Source of the DNA: Reticulitermes lucifugus | Lineage: Eukaryota; Arthropoda; Insecta; Blattodea; Rhinotermitidae | Reading direction: 5' to 3' | Assembly (NCBI GenBank): GCA_026260175.1 | Contig: JAKCWW010000448.1 | Location: 27,674 to 91,673 of the forward strand | Length of the DNA stretch: 64,000 nucleotides | Shown here: piece by piece, positions 11,383 through 23,259 of the stretch | Layout of the letters: each line of letters starts with the position of its first letter | How positions within the stretch are numbered: the first letter of the stretch is position 1 | Notes under the pieces: generated by a model | Told to the model about the DNA's origin: nothing | Databases searched by the model: none | Seen by the model: only the letters and a program-made list of their open reading frames with translations | Program-made: the position numbers and the translations under genes

Positions 11383-11990
11383 NNNNNNNNNNNNNNNNNN
11401 NNNNNNNNNNNNNNNNNNNNNNNNNNNNNNNNNNNNNNNNNNNNNNNNNNNNNNNNNNNNNNNNNNNNNNNNNNNNNNNNNNNNNNNNNNNNNNNNNNNN
11501 NNNNNNNNNNNNNNNNNNNNNNNNNNNNNNNNNNNNNNNNNNNNNNNNNNNNNNNNNNNNNNNNNNNNNNNNNNNNNNNNNNNNNNNNNNNNNNNNNNNN
11601 NNNNNNNNNNNNNNNNNNNNNNNNNNNNNNNNNNNNNNNNNNNNNNNNNNNNNNNNNNNNNNNNNNNNNNNNNNNNNNNNNNNNNNNNNNNNNNNNNNNN
11701 NNNNNNNNNNNNNNNNNNNNNNNNNNNNNNNNNNNNNNNNNNNNNNNNNNNNNNNNNNNNNNNNNNNNNNNNNNNNNNNNNNNNNNNNNNNNNNNNNNNN
11801 NNNNNNNNNNNNNNNNNNNNNNNNNNNNNNNNNNNNNNNNNNNNNNNNNNNNNNNNNNNNNNNNNNNNNNNNNNNNNNNNNNNNNNNNNNNNNNNNNNNN
11901 NNNNNNNNNNNNNNNNNNNNNNNNNNNNNNNNNNNNNNNNNNNNNNNNNNNNNNNNNNNNNNNNNNNNNNNNNNNNNNNNNNNNNNNNNN
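11383..11990. other. Assembly gap (608 N)
   Basis: It is bounded by an S2 head on the left and an S4 head in the opposite orientation on the right. Open frames called through it are meaningless. Confidence 0.99.
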
Positions 11991-12118
11991 CCATAGTGCG
12001 ACCGAAAGGATTATGTCAATGAAAAATTCCAATTACACTATCGGGAATCGAACCTGCGACCTTCCGGCTTGTAGCGCGCAGTGCCTCAACCAACTGCGCC
12101 ACCCCCATCGCCATTTAG
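11991..12118 (-). repeat. S4 SINE head (tRNA-like), cut by assembly gap
   Basis: Read on the minus strand it starts GGGGGTGGCGCAGTTGGTTG (A-box-like) and has GGTTCGATTCC (B-box), then the S4 body TTTTTCATTGACATAATCC. The body is lost in the N run. Confidence 0.87.
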
Positions 12119-12219
12119 TGCTAAGATTAAAAGAGACTGGGAACTGTATCTCCACGCTCCCATATGCCTGTATGTCATGCACAGGAATAAGTATGTTACT
12201 TAACGACGCTGTCAGAATT

Positions 12220-13598
12220 GCGTAATTAATGTGTATATGCAGCGTTGACTGAAATGAGGTGATCATGAACGATGCGTAACTTACGCGAGAATTTGGAAGG
12301 AGACGTTCGTGGCCTATGTAGAGCCAACCGATGTCATCCTTAAGGTTAGATTATCGAAGTATTTCTTGAGAGGGTTTCAGTAGGTGTATTGAATAATACA
12401 AATATGAAAATTACAATGAGTAGCAGGTGCTCTTTTCTTGAAGGCGAAGCAGCCGGGGTGTGAAGTTGACGATTTAGTTTTATATAGTGCCGAAGATAAG
12501 AAAGTGTAGAGCTTTACGTCTACTTCCCAATGCGTCTTCACGACATAGAACACGAACAATCTTACATTTTGCCGTTCTATAAATAGTGTGAAGGTTGTGC
12601 TTTCAGTGTGTTTTGCAAGCGTTGCTTGTCTGCTATACTTTTTCATCTGCATTTCTCCAGGCGTACTGCCCTCCATCACTTGCTGCATGTCTTTTTGGAA
12701 GATTCCGCTGATATTTAAATGTCACCAGGTTATGTTCTCAACGTTATTAAGTTGACTTTTTCTCGTCATTCCTGTTCGTGCAGCTTTTATAGACGGGACA
12801 GGCCACCATTTGCGTGCCTGTTGTCTGGTGTTTCTCCCACAGCCGCACATATTGTTACGAAATCGTACCTCAGCTGACCGTGTCACTTTATCCTGTTCTT
12901 ACAGCGAATATCGTGATTAAGTTTCTGTTCAAGTCATTTTAATTGTGTTGATTTAGTTTGGGTAAATTAACAATCAGAAATATTTGATTCCTACCAAACG
13001 AACTTAATTTTCGGTATATAAAATACAAGAGGCGTTAATATTATACATCGCTGTCGGATCAATAAAAATATACAAGAAATTAATTGCAGTTCACAGTGCT
13101 GTTGCACAAGTATAAGTTAGCGTTAGAGTTCTGATTTAAGTTTAGGAATACGGGAGCGTTTTATTACAATTGAAGCATAAAATAACGATTTGCAAACCTT
13201 ATATTCGTGTGATATTTTAACCTTTCAGCTGTAGGCTGCGTTCAAGGAAACGCACTTAATATAATCAAATGCGAATTTCTTTAATTCGGATCATTGAAAA
13301 CAACTCCTTAACGATATCTGAACTTCCCGTACGCCTATACTATGAGTGTGCTGCAGGAATTAACATGCGGTGATATAAGATGAATTGTGACGTCATTATA
13401 CAATCGAATCATTCTTTCCAGGTTAGGTCTACAAACAATAATTCTTCATCGAATTTGACCAAGGATCATCGTTTAAATTTGGTTGCAGCTTTGAAGGACC
13501 ACCGTTTACATTTGGCTGCAATGTTCCCGCCCCGGGTACTGTGTTCTGAGGTGCTTGCGTCATTCCTTTGTCTCACATCGCCTTCCTCCTCCCAACAG
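12220..13598. other. Intron 3' end, no recognised repeat
   Basis: It includes the polypyrimidine tract (13561-13598) for the following exon. The AT-rich section 12900-13350 shows no coding or repeat signal. Confidence 0.5.
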
Positions 13599-13770
13599 GA
13601 GTACAAACGACGATCCAGAGACATCGAGACAGAGACCGAAGAGGATTTGCTCCTGTTCCCTTCGCTGGACGCTTCCAGTGGCAGCCTGTCCAGCAGCATC
13701 TCCCTCTCAGACAAGAGTGTTTCCACAGACAACAACGTTGAGGAGTTTTTTGGAGACGCTCCCTTCGCAG
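13599..13770 (+). CDS. ANKS1: ANKS1-like gene, exon 1 in window (acidic Ser-rich linker)
   Basis: This exon encodes local residues 1-57, from EYKRRSRD to FFGDAPFAG, in the disordered linker that lies between the ankyrin repeats and the SAM domains in ANKS1 proteins. It is highly acidic and serine-rich (ETETEEDLL, SGSLSSSISLS). The acceptor is a strong pyrimidine tract ending CTCCCAACAG, and the donor is CAG|GTCAGT. It is 172 nt long, starts in phase 0 and leaves one base. That base joins the next exon to read FAG-LLKGSTS, which resembles FSGLLHGSSP of human ANKS1A (recalled, not searched). The open frame running back to 13380 is intronic read-through. The exon alone is only moderately diagnostic; its phase and junction with the next exon carry the call. 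Confidence 0.82.
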
Positions 13771-13969
13771 GTCAGTTCGTGAGGCGCCTTGCCTGCAGCA
13801 TGTTTGTAAAAATGTAACAGTCACCGCAAGATACAATGTTTCGTGACTAAAATCGTAGTTTATTTATTTTAGCCCTTTAAACGTATGTCACCTAGAATAC
13901 GAAGGTTATCGCATGTATAATTTTTTGGTTCCTACGTGTAGGCGACGCTGTGCTTAGTTGCCCAATTTC

Positions 13970-14365
13970 TTCTGTTTTAGTCCGCGTTCGCACATCTGCG
14001 AATAGCGCAGGTTATCTTCATCATGTCTGTCGTTCCCTGTGTCCGTCCGTCAGTGTGGAACAACTTGGCTCCGTCTGGACGGATTTTCATGAAATTTTAT
14101 ATTGGGCGCCTTTATTAAAGTGTGTCTAAAAATCGAATACAGTATCGTGCACTTTACATAGTGACCTGAGTACATTTACGAAAAAAATTCGTTGAATTCT
14201 TCCTGGAATAAGAAAAGTTTCTAATAACAGTTGTAGAGAAAATCAGAACGCTGTTAAATACAATTTTTCCGAAAATCGTTCAGTTTGCGAGCTAATTGCG
14301 AAAGATACGGCACAACCAGGCAGGCAGCAGATGAGGTAACATAGCATGGCGCAAAGACTATGCAA
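13970..14365 (+). repeat. G repeat
   Basis: TCCGCGTTCGCACATCTGCG, a GTCCGTCCGTC pyrimidine-purine tract, GACGGATTTTCATGAAATTT, GTAGAGAAAATCAGAACGC and TTTTTCCGAAAATCGTTCAG. The family runs from GCGCGTTCGCAA to GTTACGTTTATACGTACATT. Confidence 0.83.
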
Positions 14366-14796
14366 TTTACGTGTCTGATAATTAGATAAAAATACATACA
14401 TAGAGCCACAATATTTAACACTTATTGCTTTCGACTAGGTGGAACTTTGAGGTTAAGATGCATTTTGCGTGACGATACTTAAGGCAAAAGTACGTAGTCA
14501 TAATATTTAATACTTACTGCTTTATACTTGATTATAATTACTAAGTAATGTGGCGCCACAAGGCACATAATGTTAGATTGAAATTTATTGTGGTAATAAT
14601 CAGTGGTGTAAATTTCGTACTGTGACGTCACCTGGCAATGCAGTTACCGATTTTTCTTCTTGCCATTTACGTGATGCATAATTAAGGAAATAAGAACGTG
14701 CCATCGTAATATTTACTATTTATATCCAGGAATATGAAATTTGGTATGTAGGTGATGACTATACCAATAAATTGTGTACGAAATATTGTTGAAGCC

Positions 14797-14885
14797 TTGC
14801 TCTTCTGGGATGTTAGGCACCTTTGGTTGGTAGTTACTTACCGACATTTCGGGACAGTTTAGGCGGAAACCTGAAATCTTGAAAT
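14797..14885. repeat. E-family half-element
   Basis: GCTCTTCTGGGATGTTAGGC, TTACTTACCGACATTTCGGG and GGCGGAAACCTGAAATC appear in the order seen at 46019-46125. Confidence 0.72.
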
Positions 14886-15230
14886 ATTATTTGTGAGTCA
14901 CAAATTAGAAAACATTTCATCGGGCTGAAACTTTTACATTATGTGTGACCGATAAATTTAACAAAAACAAAATCAGCCTAGACCTATAAATAAAACGTTT
15001 TTCAAATAAATATTACAACCTACCTTAATAATGCTAATAATAGCATTATGTAATATGCGCATAACTGTGAACAACAAAAGGTGTGATCGGAATGGATTAA
15101 ATGATATGACCAGATGCAAAGCTCGGAACTCACCTGATTGTTACGTTATACGTACATTTCCTGCCTTGTTAAAACAGCACTCTTCTCGGCGAGATTTGAA
15201 GTCTGACGGAGGAGTTGATGGAGATTCAAG

Positions 15231-15349
15231 TCTTCTGGAATGTTATTCCGTGTCGATTAGTAAATAGTTACCGACGTTTTGGACTAGCGTAATGCGTCCG
15301 AAACATCAGTAACTATTTACCAGTCGACACGGCGTAACATTCCAGAAGA
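15231..15349. repeat. E-family hairpin, about 53-bp paired arms
   Basis: TCTTCTGGAATGTTA at the left is mirrored by TAACATTCCAGAAGA at the right, with GTAAATAGTTAC.GA and its complement inside. About 7 mismatches fall in the outer 53 bp. The family signature is CAGAAGA-type ends next to TAACATCCCAGAAG. Confidence 0.92.
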
Positions 15350-15456
15350 ACGGCATTTTTCGTAAGAACCATTTTTTAAATTGAGAACTAATTGTTTTCT
15401 GGACTTTATCCATCGTCAGGATAAACTATAAAATATATAAAATCACGACGTTTCGG

Positions 15457-15620
15457 AAGATGGTTCTTCTTCCGTCTTCAGGTGAAGGGAGGGGAGACAC
15501 CTACTCAGATGGGTCCCTTAGACCGAGCTAATCTCAATCACTGGATTAGCTCGGTCTAGGGGACCCATCTGAGTAGGTGTCTCCCCTCCCTTCACCTGAA
15601 GACGGAAGAAGAACCATCTT
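15457..15620. repeat. Near-perfect palindrome, 77-bp arms, 10-bp loop
   Basis: Arms 15457-15533 and 15544-15620 are reverse complements at 76 of 77 positions. The loop is TCAATCACTG. The left arm runs into an H motif (GACGTTTCGG just outside, CTTCCGTCTTCAGG inside). Such an arm identity implies a young element or gene conversion between arms. Confidence 0.97.
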
Positions 15621-15621
15621 A

Positions 15622-15830
15622 CAGACGCCCAAGGCTGGCTTTAGAGCACACCCAGCCTCCTGTTTCATGGGTATCGGGGACGTTTACCTCGGGGCTAAAG
15701 TGGCCGGGGCGCGAAGCTGACCACTTAACCTCCATGCAGTGCCAAAGGTTAAGAAGGTTGCGGCTATACCTCCACAAAAGGTCCAAGGCTTATAGGGGAC
15801 TGTAATGCCACTGCCTTTATCTGTTACTGG
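15622..15830 (+). repeat. S3 SINE, 3' two-thirds
   Basis: It lacks the tRNA head but has CACCCAGCCTCCTG, GGGGCTAAAGTGGCCGGGGC, GCGAAGCTGACC and CTATACCTCCAC in S3 order. It starts just after the palindrome at 15457-15620. Confidence 0.84.
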
Positions 15831-15964
15831 CACAGAGACAAGAATAAGGGGTAATATGAACAGGTAACTACAAGTGGGGCTGTCGTAAGCATAATTAGAC
15901 CAAGATGGGACAGATGTATGAAGAGGAGAGAGAAGTTCAAAGATGAGCAGAGAGCGTGAACTTC

Positions 15965-16175
15965 ATTTAATAATACTAAAACATTCAGTTCCCAGCTCAT
16001 AGAGAGCACGCTGCGTCACCATTATGAAGTCCGCCTGATTAATGCTGTTAGGGAAATAATTGCCATTTAGGGTGGCAATCAGACGAAACACATGAATATG
16101 GCACCATGTGGGCAAAATGCAGAGTTCTTTATTGTTCAAGCAGGTACTGATATAGTACCCACTGTGCACTAAAGG
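15965..16175 (-). repeat. F repeat
   Basis: In reverse: GGGAAATAATTGCCATTTAG, CGAAACACATGAATATGGCA and GTGGGCAAAATGCAGAGTTC. Confidence 0.84.
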
Positions 16176-16369
16176 TTAGCTGTGTTTTACTGAAGGTGCT
16201 AGTTGTACAGCTTATCTTCATGGAATGTTGCAAAACAGTAACGACCCTAGGTTAGAAAAATTGTTGCATAGAGCCCTGACCATGACTGTCGGGGACAGTG
16301 ATCTACTGTCTCAGTAGAGCAGAGCTCTCTTCAGAAGCTAATAGTCTGCACCTTTTATCGACCCAGAAG

Positions 16370-16520
16370 ATTAATGAACATGTTCAAAGAGCGCACCACA
16401 TATCTGTATCTTCAACCAGATTAATCCAGTCCACAACGACACGCCCTATTCTTGAAGCTCTTCTCAGTTTTAACTTATTATCCCATCTATACCTGGGTCT
16501 CACAAGTGGTTCTTCCTTTC
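16370..16520 (-). mobile_element. LINE-1a scrap
   Basis: The minus strand reads VDWINLVEDTDMWCAL, matching the terminal GVDWINLAQDRDRWRAL-type segment. Confidence 0.7.
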
Positions 16521-17164
16521 AAGTTTTCGAACCAGAACTGTACGAGTATGTGTGTCTCATCTCTTTCATGCATGCCCCGTCTGTGTCGTTCTTCTGTTTG
16601 ATTTGATCATTTTAATAATGTCTGGCGTGGAGTATAGCTCATGAAGCTCGTTTTTTACAGTTTCCTCCTTCCTGTCACTTCCTCCCTCACAAATATGAAT
16701 GCACGTAGCCCTTGTTTTACACCCTAATTGTGTTCCTGAAAAAGTGGGTGTAAATAATAAAGGCGTGAATCAAAAATTGTATTCCCATAAGGAATAATCG
16801 AATAGATGGGGTTTAGGGACAGTCATACTAATGACAGCCTGTCCATATGCGGTATGTGTGCACGTATTTATTATATTATTGTTGTGTTATTGATATGAAT
16901 ATAGAAATAGACAATGAACATTAATTTTAGCCTATGTAAATTGAAAAAGAATTGTATAAACAACTTGCGTACACTTGCAATGGATCGTAGACGTTCCATA
17001 TCGTTGCTGTTACGGATGCCAAAATTCACTCTCAGCCTTTACAACACAAGTCAGTTTATTACCATCGTTAAGATTTTTGCTGCGGTTAGGTTAGGGTTTC
17101 GGTCGTGCTACTTTTATGTAGGTAGGTGTGATGATGGTTTGGTTGTGTTATTCGTCATCGTCTC

Positions 17165-17690
17165 AGTTTTTAGGTACGTTCGAAAAATTGCGAAAAGTGA
17201 CTTATCTTCGTTATGTGTGTCCGTCCGTCCGCCCGCATGGAACAACTGGGCTCCCATTGGACGGATTTTCCTGAAATTTGGTATTTAAGTATTTTTATAA
17301 AATCTGTCGAGAAAATTGAAGTTTCATTACATTACGTTACATGAAGACGTTTGTATATTTATGACAATATCTCGCCGAATTCTTCCTAGAATGAGAAATG
17401 GTTCATAGAAAGTTGTAGAGAAATTCAAAACACACATTTTATGTTGCGTAACTTTTTCCCGAAAATCGTGCCGTTTATGGGATAATGTGGAGAAATATGG
17501 TAGAACCGGATAGGACACAGATGACAATACAATAGGGCGCATGCGTTTTGCATGCTGGATAACCAAGGCCACAGACACGCACTCAGAATATGTAATACTT
17601 GTTGCTTGTCCACGGCAACAATGGTTACGCAAACGCGCTTCAGTGTTACGTTTATACGTACATTGCACCTCTTGTTTTGTTCCAGCCTAG
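17165..17690 (+). repeat. G repeat, near full length
   Basis: GTACGTTCGAAAAATTGCGA, GTCCGTCCGTCCGCCCGCAT, GGACGGATTTTCCTGAAATT and TTTTTCCCGAAAATCGTGCC run through to GTTACGTTTATACGTACATT. A 113-codon minus-strand frame inside is characteristic of the repeat and is not a host gene. Confidence 0.88.
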
Positions 17691-18349
17691 TTCGTAGCTA
17701 CTAGGTTTGTCATGGATGGTAGATTCTCCATGTCGTCGCTGTCACAAATGTTCTGTCACGGATAATCAGATTTACTCTCACGGGCTTTACTACATAGTCA
17801 CTTTATTACCCACAGATCATACATATTACTACCGTTAAGATTTTTGCTGCGATTATTCATCGTCGTGTCATTTTTTTTGTTTGTTCTTCGATTGGGTGTT
17901 CCATCGTGATGTTTGTAGGTAGAACAAAAAAGACTGAAACAAACGCAAATAAAGCACGTGGTCTGAACTAACCGGCAAGCGCACGGTGATGACATAGTTT
18001 GCAGTGAGCGCTGAGCCTCCCAGTTTTGTTCTGCGCCGTGACATACGTACTGGCTGTGCACTTGGTGACTGGTCCAAGTGCGCGGCCAGCCAAAGGGCGT
18101 TAAACCTAAATTAAGAAGTGGTGTAAACTGGCAAGGGGCGTTAAAGCAAAAAAAAAAGCGTAAAGCAAGGACTGCGTGTATTCTTTTCAGCGCCCTGTTC
18201 TCAAACACCCCCAGTGTATGAATAAGCTTAGATGTTTCTAGATAAGTATGTATAATTGTTTGACGGTGGATCTGTTTGACAGTGCAGTGGCAGTACAGTA
18301 CAGTGCCTTTTAAATCTAATGCTGTGCTACTGTTTTGGAGCTAGGGCGG

Positions 18350-18545
18350 CTCAGTCAGTGTAGTGACCAGACTGCTCAGTGGACAGAAAATCGAGATTCG
18401 ATTTCTGGTGAGAGCAGAAACTTTTCTTGTTGCCACCACATCCATTGTACTTGCTCTGTGACTCATCCAGCCCCCTGATCAATGGGTAGCGGATGGTGGG
18501 GGTTAAGCGGCCGGAGTTGAAGCTGTCTAGTTGACTCCATCAAAT
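18350..18545 (+). repeat. S3 SINE
   Basis: The head GGCTCAGTCAGTGTAGTGAC with a GATTCGATTTC B-box is followed by a worn body (CATCCAGCCCCCTGATCAAT, GTTAAGCGGCCGGAG). Confidence 0.8.
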
Positions 18546-19139
18546 GACGAAAGTACAGAAAAAATTGATTTGTGCCTCTGATCCTGCTACGTCCTCAGCG
18601 CGCGGTATTTGACTGCTTAATCATAGGTGCGGCTTTGTGCTACTGTATATGCACGAAATTCCTGGGCACGTCACTTATCTTCATCATGTGGAAGTTTTTT
18701 AACCTATTAAAGCACCGTAGCTTAAATTTATTGTTACCATCAGTTACTGCCATTGGTGTGTGGATTTAACTGTAAGGGAAATAAATGTTCCTGACATAGA
18801 GTCTAACTATGAGCACCGGTTTATAGGCAAGAATAGTGTTGTGTGAAAGATACCACAGAAAGAAACAAGGAGTTTAAATAATCAGAGATAATGCTTGTGA
18901 ATGTCAGTCTTCCATTACGGAGCCACCTATGTAGAACTATTAAGACTAACTGCAGGGCCAATTCCCAATTACGTGGCGAAATGAGAGTGAAGAAGTGTGT
19001 CACAAAATTGGCAAGGTGCACCCAATATAACGTAATGCTGCGTGAGACTTTAGGTTTGCACCTCAGTTAATGGTTAGTTCACTGTGTTCTGAGATGTGGA
19101 GAGTGCCTGTTTTTATACCCTGAAGTTGGAGGCAGCGGG

Positions 19140-19205
19140 TTCCTACGAAGTGTTTTTAACTATCTACCAAACCACACGGTGTCACATCCCAGAAGACCGT
19201 AATAT
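19140..19205. repeat. E-family end fragment
   Basis: AACTATCTACCAAACCACAC, GGTGTCACATCCCAGAAGAC: one arm only. Confidence 0.72.
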
Positions 19206-19534
19206 TAACCTAAAGAACAAATGTACTCACATGCTGTAGCATAATATTGAAACAATTCAGGAAGACGAAAAGCAGATCAGTAACCATATACTGCACGATA
19301 AGTTGTCAGACTCCGAAGTTGTTTCCATTTTTTTCTTATTGGCTGCATGTTATTATGCATGATTTTCTTCTCCTTTGTTAATGTTTTGATGTAGTTATTG
19401 GTAATAAAGTTAAGTTTGTTTCTGTTACAATTCTGTTTTGTTGTAAACCGTGGACATAATACATCCCAGTTCTCAGTATCCTATTATCCTGATTCAGTAT
19501 ACTGTTTTGTTTTCTCAGGAATTGCATCTTGTTA

Positions 19535-20085
19535 GGCGCGTTCGCAAAATTGAGAAAAGCATGTATTGCCTTCGGCATGTCTGTCCGTCCGTCTTTCCGA
19601 CCCTCTGTCTGGCCGGCCGTCCACATGGAACAACTCGGCAGAAACTAGACTGGTTTTCATGACATTTGATATTTGAGTATTTTTCGAAAATCTGTCGAGA
19701 AAATTCAAGTTTATTACAATCTGGCAAGAAAAACAGGTACTTTACGTGAAGAAGTTTGTACATTTCTGACAATATCTCGCTGAATTCTCCTTACAATGAA
19801 AAATGTTTCAGACAAAAGTTGTAGAGAGAATCAAAACACACATTTTATGTTGAATAACGTTTTCAGAAAATCGTACCGCTTCTGAAATAATGTGGAAAAG
19901 TGTGATAGAACCGGCCAGGCTACAGATGACCATACAACACGGCGCATGCGCTTTGCATGTTGGATAACTAAGGCTACAGATACACACAGTCGGAATATGT
20001 AATAATTATTGCTTTTCTACGACAACAAAGGTTACGCGAACGCGCCTCAATGTTACGTTTATACCTACATTGCCTCTCTTGTGTT
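19535..20085 (+). repeat. G repeat, near full length
   Basis: GGCGCGTTCGCAAAATTGAG, TCTGTCCGTCCGTC, AATCTGTCGAGAAAATTCAA, ACACATTTTATGTTGAATAA and GTTACGTTTATACCTACATT. Confidence 0.9.
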
Positions 20086-20524
20086 TGATGGAATCAGAAG
20101 TAACCCGTCCGCCCAGGATGGTGTTGCTTTCCTTGTCAGTATGACAATACGTTGTTAACTACAGCTTTAAAGACTGAATAACACTGAAATTAAGAATTAA
20201 ACTTTACTCCTGTAATTAAGAAAAAGATTCAGAATGAGGTTTCGAATCACAGAGATAAACTACCGCAATACTTCCATCGCTTTAACAGCCATCTGGCAAA
20301 AGAGCACCCAGTAAATTTGATAGTAATGTATCTGTGTTCTGTATTAGACCCCCAATAGTAAATGGGAAACAGATGATTTAGATTATTCCATGTATATGGG
20401 ACGTGGGTTTAATAAACATTAAATTTCGTAGCGGTAGTGTTTGATGTAACATCCAATTAGTAAGCACAAATGAAGGGAAGTGAAAGACATGAAGCTGTAT
20501 TTCTTACCATAAGCCTGTTGTAAC

Positions 20525-20750
20525 ACTGAACGGCCTGGTGTACAGGTTACACTCTAGACTTTTGTGGAGGAGACGCCTGGTTCGAGTCCAGGACGCATCA
20601 TCGGTTGTGTGAGCCTTTGTGGGTTTTTTCAGTCTCTACAGTTTACGACGGGATAATACCTCCAATAGGCCACGACGGCTTCCCTACAAATCCTTTCGAA
20701 TTCATCATCATCATAATCATAATAATCTTCATCATCTTAACATTCGACGC
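20525..20750 (+). repeat. S5 SINE with (ATC)n tail
   Basis: The head reads ACGGCCTGGTGTACAGGTTA with GCCTGGTTCGAGTCCAGG (perfect B-box). The body has GTGGGTTTTTTCAGTCTC and GACGGGATAATACC, and the 3' end is an ATC/AAT-rich simple repeat. Confidence 0.83.
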
Positions 20751-21112
20751 TGTGTAGTCTGAGTAACCGGCAGCGTCGTGAACTAAACCACATAAGAAAA
20801 TGTATTGTAACAAAATAAGTAAACAAATGAAATTGCGACTGAGTTACTCGTTAACGAATGTGGTACCTGTCTCAGATTTTACAGCGTGGAAATGTGAATA
20901 TGTAAGTCCTCGTCTCTGTGTATGCTGATTCGCTGTCTTGCAATTATGAAACAAAAGGGTCTGTCTAAACAGCGGTGTCCAACCTTGTTTTTAACGGGCC
21001 ACAGCAGTTACTGTGGGCTGGTTTGCGGGCCGCTCGTGTAAAAATCACAATAATCACAATAAGTGATATACCAAACCTCCTAAATTATTGTGCAGTCTTT
21101 ACAGTCACTTAA

Positions 21113-21520
21113 TTCTGCAGCCTGTCTTACAACAGGTCCATAGCCTTTTCCACAGCGAGTTCTTCGCAGAGTGCGATCCAGTGCTTCTGCTGTCAATTTC
21201 CAGTATCCTATAATTTTCTTAAGGTCATCGTGTGGCTGCTTACGTCTTCTTCCTCGCTTCCCGTCATTTCTGTCCTTCCCTGTATCTTTCCTTCAATAAC
21301 CTGTTTTAGCCGGCAGTTCCTACGCAGGATGTGACCAATCCAGTTAGCTTTCCTTCTATTTATTGTATGTAGGATATAACTGTCCACCTTAACTCTATGT
21401 AATACTTCATTTCTCACACGATCGACCCAACTGATCTCCATCCCTCTCCAGCAACACATTTCAAACCCTTCAGGTATTTCTGATCTACTTTCGGAAGTTT
21501 CCAAGTTCTTTACAGTGCAC
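21113..21520 (-). mobile_element. LINE-1b 3' end
   Basis: The minus strand reads MCCWRGMEISWVDRVRNEVL, HRVKVDSYILHTINRRKANW and IGHILRRNCRLKQVIEGKI. After frame changes come KKIIGYWKLTAEALDRTL and CGKGYGPVVRQAAE. This is the C-terminal end of an endonuclease-reverse transcriptase LINE distinct from LINE-1a. Confidence 0.88.
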
Positions 21521-21574
21521 AGACGTATAATTTAAAAATGTGGCCATGGCCACGGGTCGGACCCATGGTCTAAA

Positions 21575-21800
21575 GCCATTTTAATGACCCTGTTAATTAC
21601 GAAGGTTATGTAGCTTTTGTGATGGATGAGAAAATGTGTAAGGGCATGGCTGAAATGGTACTTAAGGGAAAAACGAAGTACTCGAAGAAAACACCTGTTC
21701 CAATGCCACTTTATTCACCACAAATTGACTGGCCTGGGACTGAACCCGGGTCTTTGCGGTGCGGGCCGTCGACAGTCCGTCTGACGTAACCTTTTCGGAG
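21575..21800 (-). repeat. S1 SINE
   Basis: On the minus strand: tRNA-like head with the GACCCGGGTTCAGTCCC B-box region, then the GGTGAATAAAGTGGCATTGG body, as in the 46461 copy. Its 3' end reads to about 21575. Confidence 0.82.
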
Positions 21801-21934
21801 CCATTGTTATTGAACGTATAATTGCAGATAGTACATAATGGTAAGAAGTTATCATATTTTGTGTTTTATAAGATTGGATATTTATTTTAGAAGGCCACTT
21901 TCTTACATAATTACCAGGCCATATTGTCGAAGTA

Positions 21935-22225
21935 CGCAGTGGCGTAGTTGGCTGAGGTACTGCGCTACACGCCGGAAGGTTGCGGGTTAGATTCCCGTTG
22001 GTGTTATTGGAATTTTTCATTGACATAATCCTTCCGATCGCACTATAGGCGACTCAGCCTGTAACAGAAATGAGTGACAGGAATATTTCCTGGGGGGTAA
22101 AGGCGGCCGGTGCGTAGGGCTGACAACCTTATCACCTTCATGTGCCGGTTGTCTGGAAATCTGGGAGCCTCAGCGTCCTGGAACCCTCAGGACCTTTCCA
22201 GGCCTGTACAGGTTTGTTTTACTGC
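21935..22225 (+). repeat. S4 SINE, most complete copy
   Basis: The tRNA-like head TGGCGTAGTTGGCTGAGG with a degenerate B-box (GGGTTAGATTCCC) is followed by TTTTTCATTGACATAATCC, GGGGGTAAAGGCGGCCGG and the GGGCTGACAACC 3' part shared with 1-118. This copy defines the family as head plus a roughly 220-bp body. Confidence 0.88.
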
Positions 22226-22384
22226 TTTTCTTTGTTATCGCCAGCAAATACTCAGAATCTTAAGAAATTGCAAGAAAATTCACTTAATTAGTATGAATAC
22301 CTGTTGACTCATTTCTGAAATAGGATGCAAACTGTCAGATTTCGATCCAGTGTCACTTGATAGCTGTTTTGGTGTTGTAGGTCG

Positions 22385-22605
22385 TAACGACACTGTCAGT
22401 TGCAAGGATCATGTAGTGTCGGTGGTAGATGAATGAATTAGTATGGAATACTGGTTGGATGATACTTACAGAGGAAAACTGGAGTACCGCTGAAGTGCCA
22501 CTTTGTCCACCATAAATCCCACATGAACTGGCCTGGTATCGAACCCGGGCTTCCGCAGTGAGAGGTCAACAACTAACCGTCTGAGCCATAGCACGGTGTG
22601 TCACT
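22385..22605 (-). repeat. S1 SINE
   Basis: The minus-strand head contains CCCGGGTTCGATACCAGGCC, followed by TGTGGGATTTATGGTGGACA. The 3' part has the CTGACAGTGTCGTTAC block shared with other S1 copies. Confidence 0.87.
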
Positions 22606-23259
22606 GTTGGAAATTTAACAGTTCCCGTCCCTATGTGCATGTACACAGGTAACTGAGTCACTGCTATACATTATAGACAGGTGACAGTGTGGTATCAGGA
22701 TTTAACTGATCATACATGCTGTGAAAAGTTCTGGAAGTGAAGCGTGCTACAAATGGCCATGGAGCTATCTAGAGATCACTTTTTAGGCAAAGGTCAGTAT
22801 TGCAATACCGACTGAAGCATGCCTTCCACTTACGTCTATGATTGCCGTCTGTTGGTCCTGCTCGTAACTACTAGTAAGTCTGACAAACACGACCTTGCTT
22901 AGACCAATTATATGTGATCTGTAAATATGAGAGTTGAGTTTTTCACGACGGCGAAGATTCGTATTGTTATATTCTAGGTTGTGACACCTTGTCCGGTAGG
23001 TGGGTTCAGACGTTTCAGAAGAATACGACTGCGGCTGCCTCCCTCTGCAGGGTAGAAAATATCTTCTCCGAAGCTGACAGTATATTATTTCTTCAAACTA
23101 TGGATAATCTTCTATGAAAGTTGCCCCATAATGATGTTCATGCTAGATCACTACCCTCGACCAAAAATGATGGTCTTCTGTTTGTGTACACCGTGTAGGA
23201 TGATACATTTGTTCCAGCATTTCGGAGGAATGTGCTGTCTCCATCTTCAGGATGACTGG

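Larger units (their letters stand above)
1..13598 (+). other. Upstream intron of the ANKS1-like gene (incomplete)
   Basis: No exon was recognised here. The acceptor at 13598 shows that it is intronic at least at its 3' end. It carries SINE, LINE, mariner and fold-back remnants listed separately, plus a 608-base run of N. Ankyrin-repeat exons should lie further upstream of the window. Confidence 0.7.

Noticed and set aside
11253-12225. Several long open frames
   Set aside because: They are made of N bases in the assembly gap.
13380-13817. A 145-codon open frame as one continuous coding exon
   Set aside because: Only 13599-13770 lies between good splice sites and continues in phase to the next exon. 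The flanks read as low-complexity intron.
17327-17668. A 113-codon minus-strand frame as a gene
   Set aside because: It lies wholly within a G repeat, and related frames occur in other copies.
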